DNA of 64,000 bases. Origin: Membranipora membranacea. Its lineage: Eukaryota; Bryozoa; Gymnolaemata; Cheilostomatida; Membraniporidae. The stretch covers positions 25,668,001 through 25,732,000 of the forward strand of contig OU612073.1 in NCBI GenBank assembly GCA_914767715.1. The letters run 5' to 3'. The position numbers were made by a program, and so were the translations under genes. The notes below the pieces were generated by a model. The model was not told where the DNA came from and searched no databases. It saw only the letters and a program-made list of their open reading frames with translations. Shown in pieces: positions 38,301 to 48,347 of this stretch (the stretch's first letter is position 1; every line of letters begins with the position of its first letter).

Positions 38301-41300
38301 CAGTATTTTTTTTCCAATACTTTAGTTAATATGGCGAAAATTCCCAGTCTGCATGAATTCAGCTGCTTAGAAGTTAACAATCTGACCATAAAATATCAGC
38401 AACAACTTTTTGATGGATAATATTTCAAGATGAATGAACTAGTTAACCGATGACTCAATGATAAGTCAAGAACTCAATTTTCGATATCCATGTGAAGTAA
38501 AAGGGTGGATTTAAGTTAGCTAGCTTGAGCTATTACAAGCATACACAAAATGGCAAGTTTTTCCTCTTGCGTATACATTACTCATCTAGGGTTAGATTGG
38601 TACGATATATACGATTGGTTATATTGGTACGATTGGTTATATTGGTACGATTGGTTAGATTGGTACGATGTAGTATTCGTAGGTTGATACGAATCACTTA
38701 CCCTTCCTTGTTATTAAGAGATTATCTGGTATACACTGAGTGTTTGGCCTCTATATGATTCAGGTGAGAGCGATGGGGAAATCGCAGTATTACATTACGA
38801 AATAACTAACACCACCATAATCCTAGCAAATATTATATTATAATTATCTAGACCAGGAAATGGGCTATTAAAAAATTATCAATGATTCCTATTAATGGGC
38901 TTGTTTAGAATGGACGTGTTTTGCTTCAAGGTTCCTCTGACATGAAGTTTTATTTTGACTTACCATACTCATCAACAGTAAATGTCTTCCCTTCATTTCT
39001 ACCATCAGTCTCTAGGGCTATATTGTAAGTACCAGTCTCAGGTTCCTCAGCCAGTTGGAATTTCAATGCAGCCATACCTGTTAGAATGAATAACATATAC
39101 TTTAGATACAGAACTCTGTTATAAGTACCTAGACTGTCTTATTAATGACCAAATCCGGCCTGCCATTATAAGTAGAAATATTGTGATCTTAAGAGAATTT
39201 ATTATGTCAATATATAGTCTTTTTTGTTTAGGTGTTTAGTGAGTATCAAAATTTGACGACCAATCTTAGGCTGCAATGTATAGAATCTTAGTTGGTCCTC
39301 TCAAAGCATTGACAAGTCCAACTCACTGGATTTTAGGGTTGTGTTAAGGTATCGTTCGACAATGATTCCACTCGGTGTAGTTATTGTTACGCTGTCAATC
39401 TAAAAGACAACAAGTTAAAATATTGACAGTTTCTGCAAGTTTAGATAGCATACATAAAATGAAGAGTAGAACCATGACAGGTGTTACTTCAGTTAATATG
39501 CTTCAAAATGAGCTGAATAACAACTCAATTGGGAAATCATTACTGAACTTAAAACTTATCGGAGTCAGAGTATTAGGATTATAAATTTTCATAAACTTTT
39601 TTTGTATAGGTATACCATTCGGAACTTTGGACTTTGGTACTCCCATCTGATAAATCTTGGCTTGAAAAATTGATTGAGGTAAAGATGACCCACGTTCCAG
39701 GATGAGAAGTGAAGGAATAGCACTTTTACTTTTCAATATACGAAAAATACAAGATCTGGAAAGGTGAAGTTCATCACCTCGTAACCGATCTCCTGGTGAT
39801 CATGGAGGGTCAGCAGTCTGGTTAATCACCAAACAAAGCATGTGAAATGGGGGGGGGGGGGGGGGTTCGGGCGTATAGTTCGGTTGCATTGTTAGCTACC
39901 CCTGATGTGGGCATGGCTGGAGCCCCTGACGCCAAAGCATTTGAATAGAATAGAAATGTGAATGGAGATCCATACACAACATTTACTTAAGCTGATTCTG
40001 ACATGGTTTTATATATATAGAGTATTATGCCATTTAATTACTCTATGTAAGATAGGCCGTGCCTCCCTGCAATTCTGTGAACTACAGGCTTATAGATATC
40101 CTGTATCCTGCCATTTATCAACGAGATAAGGACATACGCAAAATATTTAAAGATGCTTCTTCGCTAGGATTACAGCTTAATTATGATCTCGACACTCTAG
40201 TTAACACTCATTTAAAAAATCGTGTAATGCAGATATTCACTGATGACGAACACTTTATCCAGAACTACCTCGAACGGTGCCCCTCAGGTCGGCTTAGACA
40301 CCCTAAATACTGCACTGCCTGGGGCAAAGACTGCTTTTTAAGACACATGTGCATTTATATTAATAATACAATTTTTTAGCTAATTTTTAATAATACTATT
40401 TTGGCATGCAAGGCAACTTCATTATTTTTTAGCAGAGTACGTGTACCAGCAACCCTTTTCTCGCAACTCTTACAGTTAGTGATAGAATACAAAATCAATC
40501 AATCAATTCTAAGTTAAATGAGTAAATATTTGATAATCATAGTCAGCCCCTCTCTGTGTTTGCCTTTGACACCAGTTTGTGACAACTATATAATAAACTT
40601 ACCATTTCATTCACAGGTCTGAGTCTTGTGTCTAATGTCATCACCCGAATTTGCACTACAATGATTATATAAGAACTTGACTTAATAGTTTTCAATCAAA
40701 TTTGATAAAGATTAGATAACCACATGTTTTAAGTGGTGTCAATCGATTAATACTGTATTCAGGATGGAAAAGCTGGCTAAAGGTTTTGTTAATGAAAGCT
40801 AATATTCGAAGAAAAATAATTATATTGATGGAAACTATAACATTACTCAATATAGATATCGGAGCTAGATGAAGTCATGTACATCTTTGTAAAATATATG
40901 TAAGACATAATTCTGACAGACATTATAGTATGGTATGGTATGGTATGGTATGGTCACCAATTATAACCTTAGATGAGCTGATCAAGTTTTGAGTCCTCGA
41001 TTCCAACGACAAAATGACAATATATTGGTAATTATTGAAATCGAATTGCAGTCGAATTGCCGACTGTTTTTGCACTTTCTTTTTGCAATGGCAAATATGT
41101 TAGTGATATAACTCACCAAGCTGACCAGGTTTGTATATAGGTTTATCAGTTTGTATCAGAGTAATCTTATTGTTTGTGTATTGATTCAGAACTCTAGCCA
41201 ATGCAGTGTCTGTGAACTCGTAACCGAAACGGTTAAAAGGTATCTCCTCGCCTCGTATGTTGATCGCTAGGTAAGGTGGATCGTTTTGTTCCATCTGTGG

Positions 41301-41970
41301 TATGACAACCTGTACACACCTGGACTTCTCTATGAAACAAAAGCACATAATGAGTGTGAGCTACAGAATGAGATGCAAATTGAAGTGACATTCTGATTGT
41401 TCAATCTTTTAGACACTTAATCTGGTTAGATGGCACACAGAGTTCAGTCATCTCTTTCACCGATATTACTACAGAAATATTTAGTAACTAGAGTTGAAGT
41501 TCACTCTCACTAACAAAGATCAGTACCTTGTAGGGTTATTTTGATGTTTACAGTGTCCATTAAGTGGTTAAGTCCAACACTCATAGAGTCACTTGATCTA
41601 GAACTGAATGTTCTAAATATCAGAAGCTGAATCTGCATATCTGTAGTCATGTCGATCAGGTCAACACATATCTTCTCTTGTCTACCAGGTATGAACTGGG
41701 ATGGAGCAGTCATGATATATCCTCTATAACAAGAACGATACATGACTCATATCATAATATCATCATGGTGTTTGAGTGATGGTAAAAATTATATAATTTT
41801 CCAAAACTGGAAGCATAATGTTATTGAAGCTATGTCATAACAAGCAAAAAGAACAAATATCTCAAGGAAAGGTGAAAAAATACCTACTTCTCAGCATGAA
41901 TCTGAATAATAGAGAGGCATATCAACATTGCTGTTGATAGCAGAATTTTAGTCGGGTGCCAGGATCCCAT
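18843..41970 (-). CDS. Secreted alpha-2-macroglobulin-like thioester protein with two collagen-like segments (34 coding exons, complete)
   Basis: I joined 34 exons with GT-AG borders; every phase agrees and the coding length is 5,163 nt (1,720 aa plus stop). Order: signal peptide (residues 1-26), macroglobulin domains, collagen-like insert 1 (~551-620), bait-region domain, collagen-like insert 2 inside the bait (~821-920), VRDYFPE block, thioester domain with GCGEQN (Cys1186, Gln1189), CUB-like remainder, receptor-binding domain ending ISCAK. By family knowledge such proteins are extracellular protease traps or opsonins: bait cleavage exposes the thioester, which bonds to the attacker. The usual A2M is about 1,470 aa; the excess is mostly the two Gly-X-Y inserts. 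No anaphylatoxin or C345C domain is present, so it is not C3/C4/C5. The residue at the catalytic position after the thioester appears to be Asn1306 (A2M-like), with His1305 beside it. A TATA box lies upstream and AATAAA downstream. Confidence 0.96.
20639..26988 (-). CDS. A2M-like gene exons 25-29: rest of thioester domain and CUB return
   Basis: Exons 26988-26762, 26526-26389, 26190-26022, 22573-22350 and 20863-20639; residues ~1225-1552. Landmarks: [41 protein letters not shown] then [12 protein letters not shown] (catalytic region), [13 protein letters not shown], and [12 protein letters not shown] with NGGFSSTQ joined to [13 protein letters not shown]. The two longest introns of the gene lie here (3.4 and 1.5 kb). 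They hold a hAT-like MITE and a foldback element. I saw no extra exon in them that fits phase or family. Confidence 0.92.
20953..22054. mobile_element. 1.1-kb foldback element in the exon 28-29 intron of the A2M-like gene
   Basis: The left end is TA-CGGTAACTGTAAATAGCT followed by GAACAGGCTGAACAG. The right side carries the reverse complement as three tandem ~80-bp units (21820-22054) ending CAGTTACCG-TA. TA lies on both sides. A C-tract is at 21219-21230. No coding sequence is recognised. Confidence 0.75.
23804..24201. mobile_element. hAT-like MITE (0.4 kb) in the exon 27-28 intron
   Basis: The left end TAGCGCTGTCACAAT pairs with the right end ATCGTGACAGCACTA. The interior is a T-rich stretch with repeated CGATTTT. 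The TAGYGCTGTCAC terminus resembles hAT-type ends; the flanking target duplication is only partial (GTTA). Confidence 0.6.
24202..26021. other. Remainder of the long exon 27-28 intron
   Basis: AT-rich intronic sequence. I see no exon consistent with the flanking phases and no recognisable repeat. Confidence 0.5.
27218..27412 (-). CDS. A2M-like gene exon 24: thioester exon
   Basis: 195 nt, phase 1 at both ends, residues ~1160-1225. Contains [32 protein letters not shown] and IFALKYLEA. The GCGEQN motif is intact, so an internal beta-Cys-gamma-Glu thioester between Cys1186 and Gln1189 is expected. The first ~50 nt, the acceptor and the flanking intron are duplicated about 112 bp away, leaving a decayed pseudo-exon copy. 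Confidence 0.96.
27361..27593. repeat. 112-bp direct duplication spanning the exon 24 acceptor
   Basis: Two copies contain ACAACTCCAACAATTACTGT and GAAGGGAAACAA. The copy at the exon holds the used acceptor. The second copy, ~112 bp upstream in the transcript, keeps an AG acceptor and ~50 nt of exon-like sequence. Confidence 0.88.
27765..28080. repeat. 31-33-bp minisatellite containing the exon 23 donor, ~10 copies
   Basis: Each unit reads CCATACCTCTGTCTGACCCG and then TTATTATTATAA. On the minus strand this is the end of exon 23 and its donor (CAGACAGAG|GTATGG). The exonic copy (28060-28080) differs slightly. Confidence 0.88.
28066..29328 (-). CDS. A2M-like gene exons 20-23: region between bait and thioester domain
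   Basis: Exons 29328-29100, 28937-28782, 28445-28295 and 28140-28066; residues ~956-1160. Landmarks: [27 protein letters not shown] followed by RGE (MG7), the [16 protein letters not shown] strand, [14 protein letters not shown] (CUB segment), [11 protein letters not shown] run of five Asn-X-Thr sites is visible. The donor of exon 23 is copied about nine more times in the adjoining intronic minisatellite. Confidence 0.92.
28655..28745. repeat. 24-bp minisatellite in the intron after exon 21
   Basis: About four units of AACAGTATATCAAACGCTAT plus AGCA begin within 40 bp of the exon 21 donor, but do not include it. Confidence 0.85.
29541..29625 (+). mobile_element. tRNA-derived SINE head in the exon 19-20 intron
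   Basis: A-box-like TGGCTGAGCGGTTAGCA at 29550 is followed about 30 bp later by a B-box-like GTGTCAAATCCCAG. The spacing and motifs fit a tRNA Leu/Ser-like SINE head. The tail is not defined. Confidence 0.5.
30246..30354 (-). CDS. A2M-like gene exon 19: bait exit and VRDYFPE block
   Basis: 109 nt, residues ~920-956. Reads [17 protein letters not shown] and then [18 protein letters not shown], matching the conserved strand that follows the bait in A2M proteins. The start is ambiguous. Upstream lie tandem 18-bp units, each ending in TAG after a pyrimidine-rich stretch, and using any of them would keep the frame and add multiples of a six-residue hydrophobic VSAV-type segment. I chose the last AG, which gives G-IDGN. 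Confidence 0.85.
30355..30443. repeat. 18-bp repeat of the exon 19 acceptor
   Basis: Read on the minus strand: about five units of TTTCTGCTGTTGCTGTAG, the last ending at the chosen acceptor. Every unit is a good 3' splice site and all keep the reading frame. Confidence 0.85.
30759..31055 (-). CDS. A2M-like gene exon 18: collagen-like bait segment
   Basis: 297 nt, phase 1 at both ends, residues ~821-920. Starts WFWGFDGQ and runs as about 32 Gly-X-Y triplets, chiefly GAA-GQP hexapeptides repeated about six times, plus GAP, GQP, GPA and GNE. Two triplets lack Gly (SQF, AFD). The hexapeptide block is an 18-bp tandem repeat at DNA level. The segment lies between the PCTRRF bait entry (exon 17) and VRDYFPE (exon 19), so it replaces or extends the bait where attacking proteases cut. 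Donor is GTCAGT. Skipping the exon keeps the frame and would create a Cys at the new junction. Confidence 0.9.
31432..32714 (-). CDS. A2M-like gene exons 15-17: bait-region macroglobulin domain up to the bait
   Basis: Exons 32714-32536, 32089-31899 and 31664-31432; residues ~620-821. Exon 15 carries [18 protein letters not shown] and [11 protein letters not shown]. Exon 16 carries [11 protein letters not shown] and the DKSVFIQGG strand. Exon 17 carries [23 protein letters not shown] and a PTTTT stretch that leads into the bait. These match the order of the A2M bait-region domain. Exon 17 also holds an aromatic-rich segment ([12 protein letters not shown]) before the KWFETSGL block. It ends in phase 1, so the next exon completes a Trp codon. 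Confidence 0.92.
33109..33315 (-). CDS. A2M-like gene exon 14: first collagen-like insert
   Basis: 207 nt, phase 1 at both ends, residues ~551-620. After [10 protein letters not shown] and a Pro-rich lead, about 15 triplets follow ([27 protein letters not shown]), with a few imperfect ones (RAA, WQP). The tract ends [10 protein letters not shown]. Human A2M has no counterpart at this place: the following exon ([10 protein letters not shown]) aligns with the start of the bait-region domain. Because both flanks are phase 1, the exon could be skipped without shifting the frame. Collagen-like triplets with Pro in Y position are candidates for prolyl hydroxylation and triple-helix formation, though the helix would be short. 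Confidence 0.9.
33496..41723 (-). CDS. A2M-like gene exons 2-13: N-terminal macroglobulin domains
   Basis: Exons, in transcription order: 41723-41527, 41329-41117, 40655-40603, 39399-39327, 39077-38964, 37569-37485, 37110-36993, 36573-36456, 35603-35497, 35320-35147, 34740-34552, 33622-33496. Residues ~28-550. Family landmarks visible: [10 protein letters not shown] at the mature N-terminus, [13 protein letters not shown] (exon 3), the [14 protein letters not shown] strand (exon 4), VLPTFEV opening MG3 (exon 7), YTYGQPVKG (exon 8), and [14 protein letters not shown] (exon 12). All borders are GT-AG. The acceptors of exons 8, 10 and 13 are each copied in an adjoining tandem repeat, so the acceptor chosen is the one joining a continuous reading frame. 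Confidence 0.93.
33610..34172. repeat. ~43-bp minisatellite containing the exon 13 acceptor, 13 copies
   Basis: The unit contains CCCCTATCACCTGTGAATAA and then GGCACAATGTAATCATACACA. On the minus strand each copy has TTATTCACAG|GTGATAGGGG, the acceptor plus the first ~10 bases of exon 13. The exonic copy is the one next to 33622. Confidence 0.92.
35600..35990. repeat. 54-bp minisatellite containing the exon 10 acceptor, 7 copies
   Basis: The unit contains TCCTGTTAAATATACTTATA and then ACTCATCAACAGATGACAC. On the minus strand each copy repeats ATATTTAACAG|GA, the acceptor used by exon 10. The frame stays open because 54 is a multiple of three. Confidence 0.92.
36760..36965. repeat. Palindromic minisatellite in the exon 8-9 intron
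   Basis: Units of GTGCACTGAATGAGAA and its reverse complement alternate. The self-complementary GTGCAC core makes the block able to form many hairpins. Confidence 0.8.
37100..37219. repeat. 60-bp direct duplication spanning the exon 8 acceptor
   Basis: Two copies at an exact 60-bp offset contain CTGAATAAAACAAT and AATACAATGAGCTGTC. Both keep the minus-strand acceptor TTTTATTCAG. The second copy has no matching exon beyond its first bases. Confidence 0.88.
37255..37284. repeat. (AAT)n microsatellite
   Basis: About nine AAT units followed by TA-rich sequence, in the exon 7-8 intron. Confidence 0.8.
38590..38680. repeat. ~21-bp minisatellite in the exon 6-7 intron
   Basis: About four units of TTGGTACGATTGGTTAKAT. 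No gene content. Confidence 0.75.
39849..39865. repeat. 17-bp G tract
   Basis: Uninterrupted G run in the exon 4-5 intron, about 200 bp before the LINE tail. Confidence 0.9.
40045..40505 (+). mobile_element. LINE 3'-terminal remnant inside the exon 4-5 intron
   Basis: The open frame 40059-40379 (107 codons) reads [20 protein letters not shown], then [20 protein letters not shown] and [18 protein letters not shown], a retrotransposon C-terminus with its typical Arg/His/Cys end. It ends in a CAAT tail (CAATCAATCAATTC). It is 5'-truncated and inserted antisense to the A2M-like gene. Confidence 0.7.
40926..40954. repeat. (TATGG)n pentanucleotide repeat
   Basis: Five tandem units in the exon 3-4 intron. 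Confidence 0.9.
41888..41970 (-). CDS. A2M-like gene exon 1: start codon and signal peptide
   Basis: The ATG at 41970 opens 27 codons plus 2 nt. MGSWHPTK is followed by a hydrophobic core and an IQIHA/EK cleavage region, a classic secretory signal. The donor GTAGGT follows GAGAA; the in-frame TAG just beyond it lies in the intron. Exon 2 completes a Lys codon and begins with GYIMTAP, the usual A2M mature N-terminus. This start also lies 63 nt downstream of a TATA box. Confidence 0.93.
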
Positions 41971-42032
41971 GTTGTACTATCCTGATGATTTGCAGGGTAA
42001 GCCAGAATGAATATGGAATACAATCAGATGGG

Positions 42033-42040
42033 TTTATATA
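42033..42040 (-). promoter_or_regulatory. TATA box of the A2M-like gene
   Basis: TATATAAA on the minus strand, 63 nt upstream of the start codon at 41970. Transcription would be expected to begin roughly 30 nt downstream, leaving a short 5' UTR. No further intron is needed between the two. Confidence 0.75.
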
Positions 42041-43026
42041 GCGGTACCCATAGCAACAAACCAGCTGATTAAATACATCTGTTGTAAAATGAACGGGTGG
42101 ATCAAAACTTGCCCTTGTAATCAGATGTTATGTAATGTAAATGTTATTGTAATGTATTGTTATCGTAATGTAATGTTATCGTAATGTGATCAACATAACG
42201 AGATTCAAAGAAGTGAAATAAAAAGCGTCGTAAAAGCAAAATGTAAGTCACTAGTATTGTGAAATATTTGGCCTCACATAAAAAAAAAGCACAAATGTTT
42301 CAGGATTGAGGGGTAGAATAATCTAACCCATCCCTTTTTAGGTTGTGGTTTGAATTATAATGGTATGTGGTTGGTTTTCCGCAAGCATGGATAACCAATG
42401 ATCAGATATGCAGTGTGTAGGCCATGAGAGGTGTTGAATGTATTTTCATCTGTAAAGCTAAAAACCTAAACGGGACGTCCACAAATGTTTGCTGGAATTA
42501 GACCGTGTTAAATGTGGAGTGGTTCTCAGTCTACTGATCTTTAATTTTTATAGAGATAACACTAATCGATAATTCATTGTTATGGTATTTAAGGTTGTCA
42601 TGACAATGGTACGTTTCCTCATAGCTCAGTAGGTGTTTCCTGATATCATGTTAACCATGACTGATGTTTCCTGATCGTTTCCTTGTACAGTAGACATGAA
42701 GAGAACACATTTATGGTGATAATTGAGAGTTTGAATAATAACACAAGGAAATACATGAGTGATGGCAGAATTATCCATTAAAGATTAAATGTGGGTCTTT
42801 ACGTAGCTTAACTAATAACTCATACACATCACGTAGTGTAATAAATCTAGGATCTTAAACCAAACATAGTCACGGTCAACGATGGTTTTCTTTTAACTGT
42901 GTGTCATTAGCAAAGAAAAAATGGTCATGACAAGGTGCACCAAAAATATAATAAAAAGTCAAATTGCTGACTGTGTGAATTGTCATGATAAAATATTGGA
43001 GAAAAATGGTTAGAGCATTCTATAAG
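42041..43026. other. Upstream region of the A2M-like gene
   Basis: Contains short repeated AATGTTATTGTAATG units near 42130-42185. No gene is recognised. Distal promoter elements would be expected here but I cannot name any from sequence alone. Confidence 0.4.
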
Positions 43027-44582
43027 CAGCGCTGTCCCCAGGATTTTCAGTGGAAAGGTGGAAATTGTCAAAAGCACCAACACCCATATTGATGGTTGGG
43101 CTCTCTGTGTACAAGAATATCCGTAACATGTAACAAATGGTGTTGGTGGATTCATTGTGTAAGATTGCACCAAAACTCCCTTGAATAAGAATAGTGGAAA
43201 ATTTGGGAAATCAGAGTCAGTTTTTATTCATTCCAGCCCTTTTTTAGAAGAAAATTGACAAGAAATTGGCAACAGGCTTTTTAGGGTTATAGGGAAGAAT
43301 ACGATCGTATTCCGACTGTGATTGGTACTTAGAATTAATTGTAAAATATCATGTAGAGTGTTGAAAAAGGTTGCACAGTAAGAATAATGTAATGCTTACA
43401 GTAAAGAGGAGGATTAACAGTCATTCATATATGTGATGTTGTTAAATTGTCCATGAATCGAAATTCTGATGTTTTTGACAACCGCAGAGAAGGCTTCTTG
43501 GATGAGATGCCATGGACTTGTCAACATCGAACTTTTTTTTTTATTAGGTATTAGGTTTATTTTACATCCTCTATCACAATTATGCGACAAAACTGGATCC
43601 TTCAAGAGCTGTTTGGCAGTTGAAAATTATTGTAAATAGACTAAACTGTTGTTCCGAAACATCATAAAGTAATTGAAAAAACTATGTTGCCTTTTCACTG
43701 TGCGGCATCTGGTAGGTCTGAAAAAGTACTTCAAGCGAGAGGACAATCTATCATGGTTAAAAATGATTCGGTCATACAGAGGATGGTGTACATTATTCAA
43801 AATCTTACTAAAATGACATTCAGAGATATCAAATAAAAACTTATTTAGCTTTGGTAAATCAATAGCTATTAGGGCCTCATCATAATTGAACTCGGGTAAT
43901 ATAACATTGATGCATGATTTCTGCATATTCTCTAGTCTCTGTTTGTTATTATCAGATAAAAAACAGTACCAAGCTGGGGCGCCATAGGTAATCACAAATC
44001 TGACATTACTGGTATACAAATTTTTCAATCCCTCAACATTAAGAGATTTTGACAAACTCAATCTCCCTCTGCAACCAATTTAGAACATGCAATGTTCAGA
44101 GGCTGTTTGTTCAAGTTTGGCCCAAGGCATGTTTTAGGACGGGCCATGGAGTTTTTTCAAAATTGCTCTCCCGAAAATTGGTAGGGCCATAGCCCCCTGG
44201 CCAAGCCTATGAATACACCACTGCTTTTTTCTTGCTCGTCATTTTTACCCACTGGCATACAAAACGAAATCAGCTCAAGATCTTTCTAGCCATGGATCTG
44301 GATTATACTAAATCTGATTTGTCGAGGATTTCAGCAAATGCCCCAGTAAGCCACAAAAAAATAAAGCATGAGTTTCCTGTTTTTTTGTTGAGGAGGGTAA
44401 TAAATACTTGATTTCATAGCAACACAGATGTAGCAATTGAAGACAAATCCTGAAATGGGATCTTTAGTTTGAATATTGATTTTTCATGATGAAAATGATG
44501 ACAGACAATATAAATTTGGAAAGGCTCCTTGTGTTAGTGGAAAGGCGTAACGCCTAACCCCGCCTTGCTGGGGACAGCACTG
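43027..44582. mobile_element. hAT-like element, 1.56 kb, carrying a LINE tail
   Basis: The ends CAGCGCTGTCCCCAG and CTGGGGACAGCACTG are inverted repeats. The flanks CTATAAG and CTATGAG could be a degraded target duplication. The YGCTGTCCCC end resembles hAT termini. The interior holds a LINE remnant (43531-44061); no transposase is recognised. Confidence 0.6.
43531..44061 (-). mobile_element. LINE C-terminal fragment with intact tail and A-rich 3' end
   Basis: 144 codons open: MSLSKSLNVEGLKNLYTSNV, then FVITYGAPAWYCFLSD, ILPEFNYDEALIAI, LPKLNKFLFDISECHFSKI and a final Arg/Cys/His-rich end. This matches the thumb and C-terminal region of non-LTR reverse transcriptases (after the YADD part). 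The 3' UTR ends AATACCTAATAAAAAAAAAA. It is 5'-truncated, as usual for LINEs. Confidence 0.8.
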
Positions 44583-47500
44583 CTATGAGTGATTGTGAAT
44601 CTAAAATCAATAATATAGCAAAGTAAAAAGGGCATCGCAAACACACCTGTTCAAGCAGCTATTAAGTGTTTGGTCATAATCATTGTTTGAACTGAAAGAT
44701 CAATGTCAGAAATATCTCACCACTTTTTTGTCGTAATGAATCATCTTATACCGGATTAATCTCAGCTTATTAAACTGCAACCTGCAGGCAAGCATAGAAC
44801 AGTGAGAGGCAGCCACTTGTGTGCAGAGTATGCAGAAATTAGTATATTACAGTACGGCCATGAATATACTGCCATGAATATACTGCCATGAATGCATGTG
44901 TTCCCAGGTACTGTAACATAAAAATTAGCAGGATCTGTATATTACACATAAATATCTCTGTCGCAAGAAATCTTATCCTGTATATTGTATACTACATATT
45001 ATATATTATATATTGTATATCGTATATCGTATATTGTATATTGTATTGTATATTGTATATTGTATTGTATATTATATATTGTATATTGTAAGTATGTTAT
45101 ACTTCCGCTACTACATTGCAGATAGTGCATGCTTCGACCACAGTTCATGGTGCTATGCCATCCCTTCTAGCACCAGACCTGTTTAATTGTGGCAGATATA
45201 GGAAAGTTTATGCTTGCCATGGCCATAATGTTGCGTGTGCCAAGTTTCTCTCTGAATTTGACCACGGAGATGGCCACAACATCGGGTGTTTTACCTGCCA
45301 ATTTATATGAATCTTAACCATCTTATGTCACTCTCATCTGCAGGCACCACTGCTGAAGACTGGAGGAGAGGGAGGAGGAGGAGGAGGAGGTGGAGGAGGA
45401 AGACGATAGGACAAAAGCAGCACTATTAATCTAGATTGTGCTGAAGGTGATTATACCAGAGCGAGAGACTACTTTACTTAAATAATTCCCCTGTACAAAG
45501 TTTATTGTTCCCAGCATATTCAGTTACATTGCTCACTATTCCCTGATTATACGAGTACTTATAGAGGTGAAGAAGATGGGAGACATATCTGCAGGGCAGC
45601 ATAGAGAGCGCTGTGTAATTGTTGCCGTCATCCCCATATTGATATACGTGTTATCACTGTCGTTTGTCTAATTTCCATGTATGTTGTTCGAACAAACAGT
45701 GTAGACAGTGTAATCAGTTTTCAAGATATGACAGTGCCAATATCCTGATCCATATATTCTTTGTATGGCCTAATTTAATATGCTTTTGAAACAGATGGTG
45801 CTTGACTATCAAGGTGTTACAATAAGACTGCTCATAATCTTCGGAATCTGTAGCTGTTGGCAATTATTTCCTGGCTATTCACTGATTAATAATCTGACTT
45901 GCGATGAGATGCATGCAGATTTTTGTATGTAGACATAAAAATATGATTTTCTCCTTAAATAGTAGACCCTAGCCAAGGAGGATATGCTAATGAGAACCAG
46001 TTCATTGGCTGCTAGACCCTGTTGCATCCATTTCCCTGACTGAATAACTGTTTTTGTAAATCATTGTTTAAGGTAGATACATGACTTAACAATCAAGATG
46101 TTACAGGATGTTAGATACATAGGGTGTTAGTCAGAGCGGGACAAGCTGTGTCTGAAAATATTGGAAGTCGCCTGACCAAATGTTGTTGTATGATGTAGTC
46201 AAATAATTTGATTATGTAACCATTTAATTGCCATATGTATATACGATAAAACTTATATTTCCTCTCTATAATAATCAAATCAAAATATATTTTTCAAATT
46301 GTTGCATCTACATAATTTCAGAGAAATTGAACACTAGTTTTACACATTAAGTTTTATTCAATGATTCCAAATGAATAAACGGTTTTTAATTGTATGTCTT
46401 CCAATGTTAAAGTGATTGTAAAGGAACAGGGTTCTTGGTATCATTTTTGAGCTTGAAATGAGATTAAGACAGCTATCACACATGCATTTGCATGAAAAAT
46501 AAGTCTTCAGAGTTACTTGGTCTGGTAGGTTTGGGGGTCATAAGTTAACACTATTGAGTTGCCTACTCATGCACAGCCCAACTTGTCCAGGCGATTTGTA
46601 ATGAGCCTATTATGGGGGAAATACAGTAATATTAGTGACTATTGTGGTTAGATAAGAACTTTTGCGAATACATGACAAAGTCACTCACAAGTCTGTCGAT
46701 GACATAAAAGTTCAAATTTAATGAGTTGAGACCTCTAATCAAAACAACCTTCATTTCTGTTATGAGCCCATGTTGATGAAGAGATTAGAAGAACCACTGT
46801 ACCAAAGATTATAAATACTGACTGTACATAACAATCAATGACTATGACCCATTCCCTGTCCACAGCTTTTCAAGCGAGTGATTTTCATTTCATACCGCTG
46901 CGCTTGTTTGCTCTGTTTAAATAAGATTACACTGGAGCAATGGATTCTTCCTGCTGACAAAGCCTTGCTTATTTCAGATTTACCTAAAAATGGTCCATAC
47001 AATGCTTTATGGTTAGTACCAAATATTGCGATAATATCCAACACAAGCCCCCCAAATAAGATCCATACTGATGAAATAACCCAAAAACTCGACAAATTAA
47101 TTTCCTATGTGACTGATGTGTGCTTTGACATAGGTTCTCATATGGCCTGCTGCACTCAGTCAGTAATATTGATAGTCCATGTTTAGATGTGCTGAGTATC
47201 CGTGATGCACAGATGGACAAGATCTGATGTGAAATAATATAGAAAGTTTCTCAGGGTATTCCACTGCTTACACGATTATCAATACTCCTCTCTTTAGGAG
47301 GCAGTCAAATTCATTTACATTTTTCATCACCGTCAAGTCCGAAATAACTAGATGACAATTTTATTTACTTCAATTTACTTTGTGACTTGTAAATTCCAGT
47401 TTTTGATGTAAACAAGAACGTTTACCCGAGAAAATCTTGTGAGTCCAAACATCAGAATATTTGCAAAAATTGTTGTAAAGATTCTCAAAACTTCAAATCA

Positions 47501-47849
47501 CTCAGTATTAATCATCGCATGCTTTGGATTTTAACATCATCCTAATGCCTGAAATGTCGAGATTTAAAAACAAATTATTTTAGATTTTTGTGCAAATTAG
47601 AAAAACATCCAGTCTACATGTGTAAATTTTGTATCTTCCATTGAAATTCTATTGAAAGCCACTAATCATAAAGCATAACGGCTGAAGACAGAGTTTGATT
47701 GGAATGTCATATCTTAGTATTTATAATTCAATACAATCCATGTAGCCACAATCTCATTTATTCATCAAATAAATATAAACAAAACCTTGAAATACTTTAG
47801 CGATGTATTGATCTGCCTTTGTATTGCCAATTTCTATCTCGAGCAGTAA

Positions 47850-48010
47850 CCATGGTTAACAGAAAATGTTGTATCTGTCAAAGCACTGTGGGTTATTTCA
47901 AGTGGCCGAAATCATACAGATTTAAACTTGAGTGGTGTGACTACCTCAGGAACATTTTCCCTATGATAATCACATGGACTCGACGTCGATTTGCTACAAT
48001 TGCCTTGTGA
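47850..48010 (+). pseudogene. Possible THAP-type zinc-finger remnant
   Basis: The frame from ATG at 47850 reads MVNRKCCICQSTVGYFKWPK and then RFKLEWCDYLRN. The Cys-x2-Cys start, aromatic/Pro core and Trp about 25 residues on resemble the first half of a THAP domain, as in P-type transposases and THAP proteins. The closing Cys and His are missing before the stop. A minus-strand Ser-rich frame overlaps. Confidence 0.25.
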
Positions 48011-48347
48011 ATGATATTCAATCTCGCTCTCACTGGATCTGTTAATCTCCCTATAATTTTCACTCTCGCTGTCGGATGAGCTAGAGTTGTAATTTGCTGT
48101 GCTTGATTTCGATCGATCGTTTGCTTTGTCATTCAATTATGAAATTTTATACACTCTCCCATTTTACCAGCTAAGCCACATAACATGGGACAGATTAACT
48201 TTGCATTGTATTCACTCATTCATTCAATAGATAAATTCTGTGTGGTTTAAAATTGTATGCAGGGAATATCAAAACCACTGTGTATCAAAACCACTGTGTC
48301 AAAACAAAAAGTCTTATTTACGAGATACTGTATTATTCCCATTATAA

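Noticed and set aside
18843-41970. Complement C3/C4/C5 identity
   Set aside because: No anaphylatoxin domain, no RKKR-type alpha/beta processing site seen, no C345C domain, and Asn rather than His at the catalytic position.
46835-47220. Open frames on both strands near 47 kb (with ILPADKALLISDLPKNG or a hydrophobic antisense frame)
   Set aside because: No recognised family, no splice sites or start support; the direction cannot be decided.
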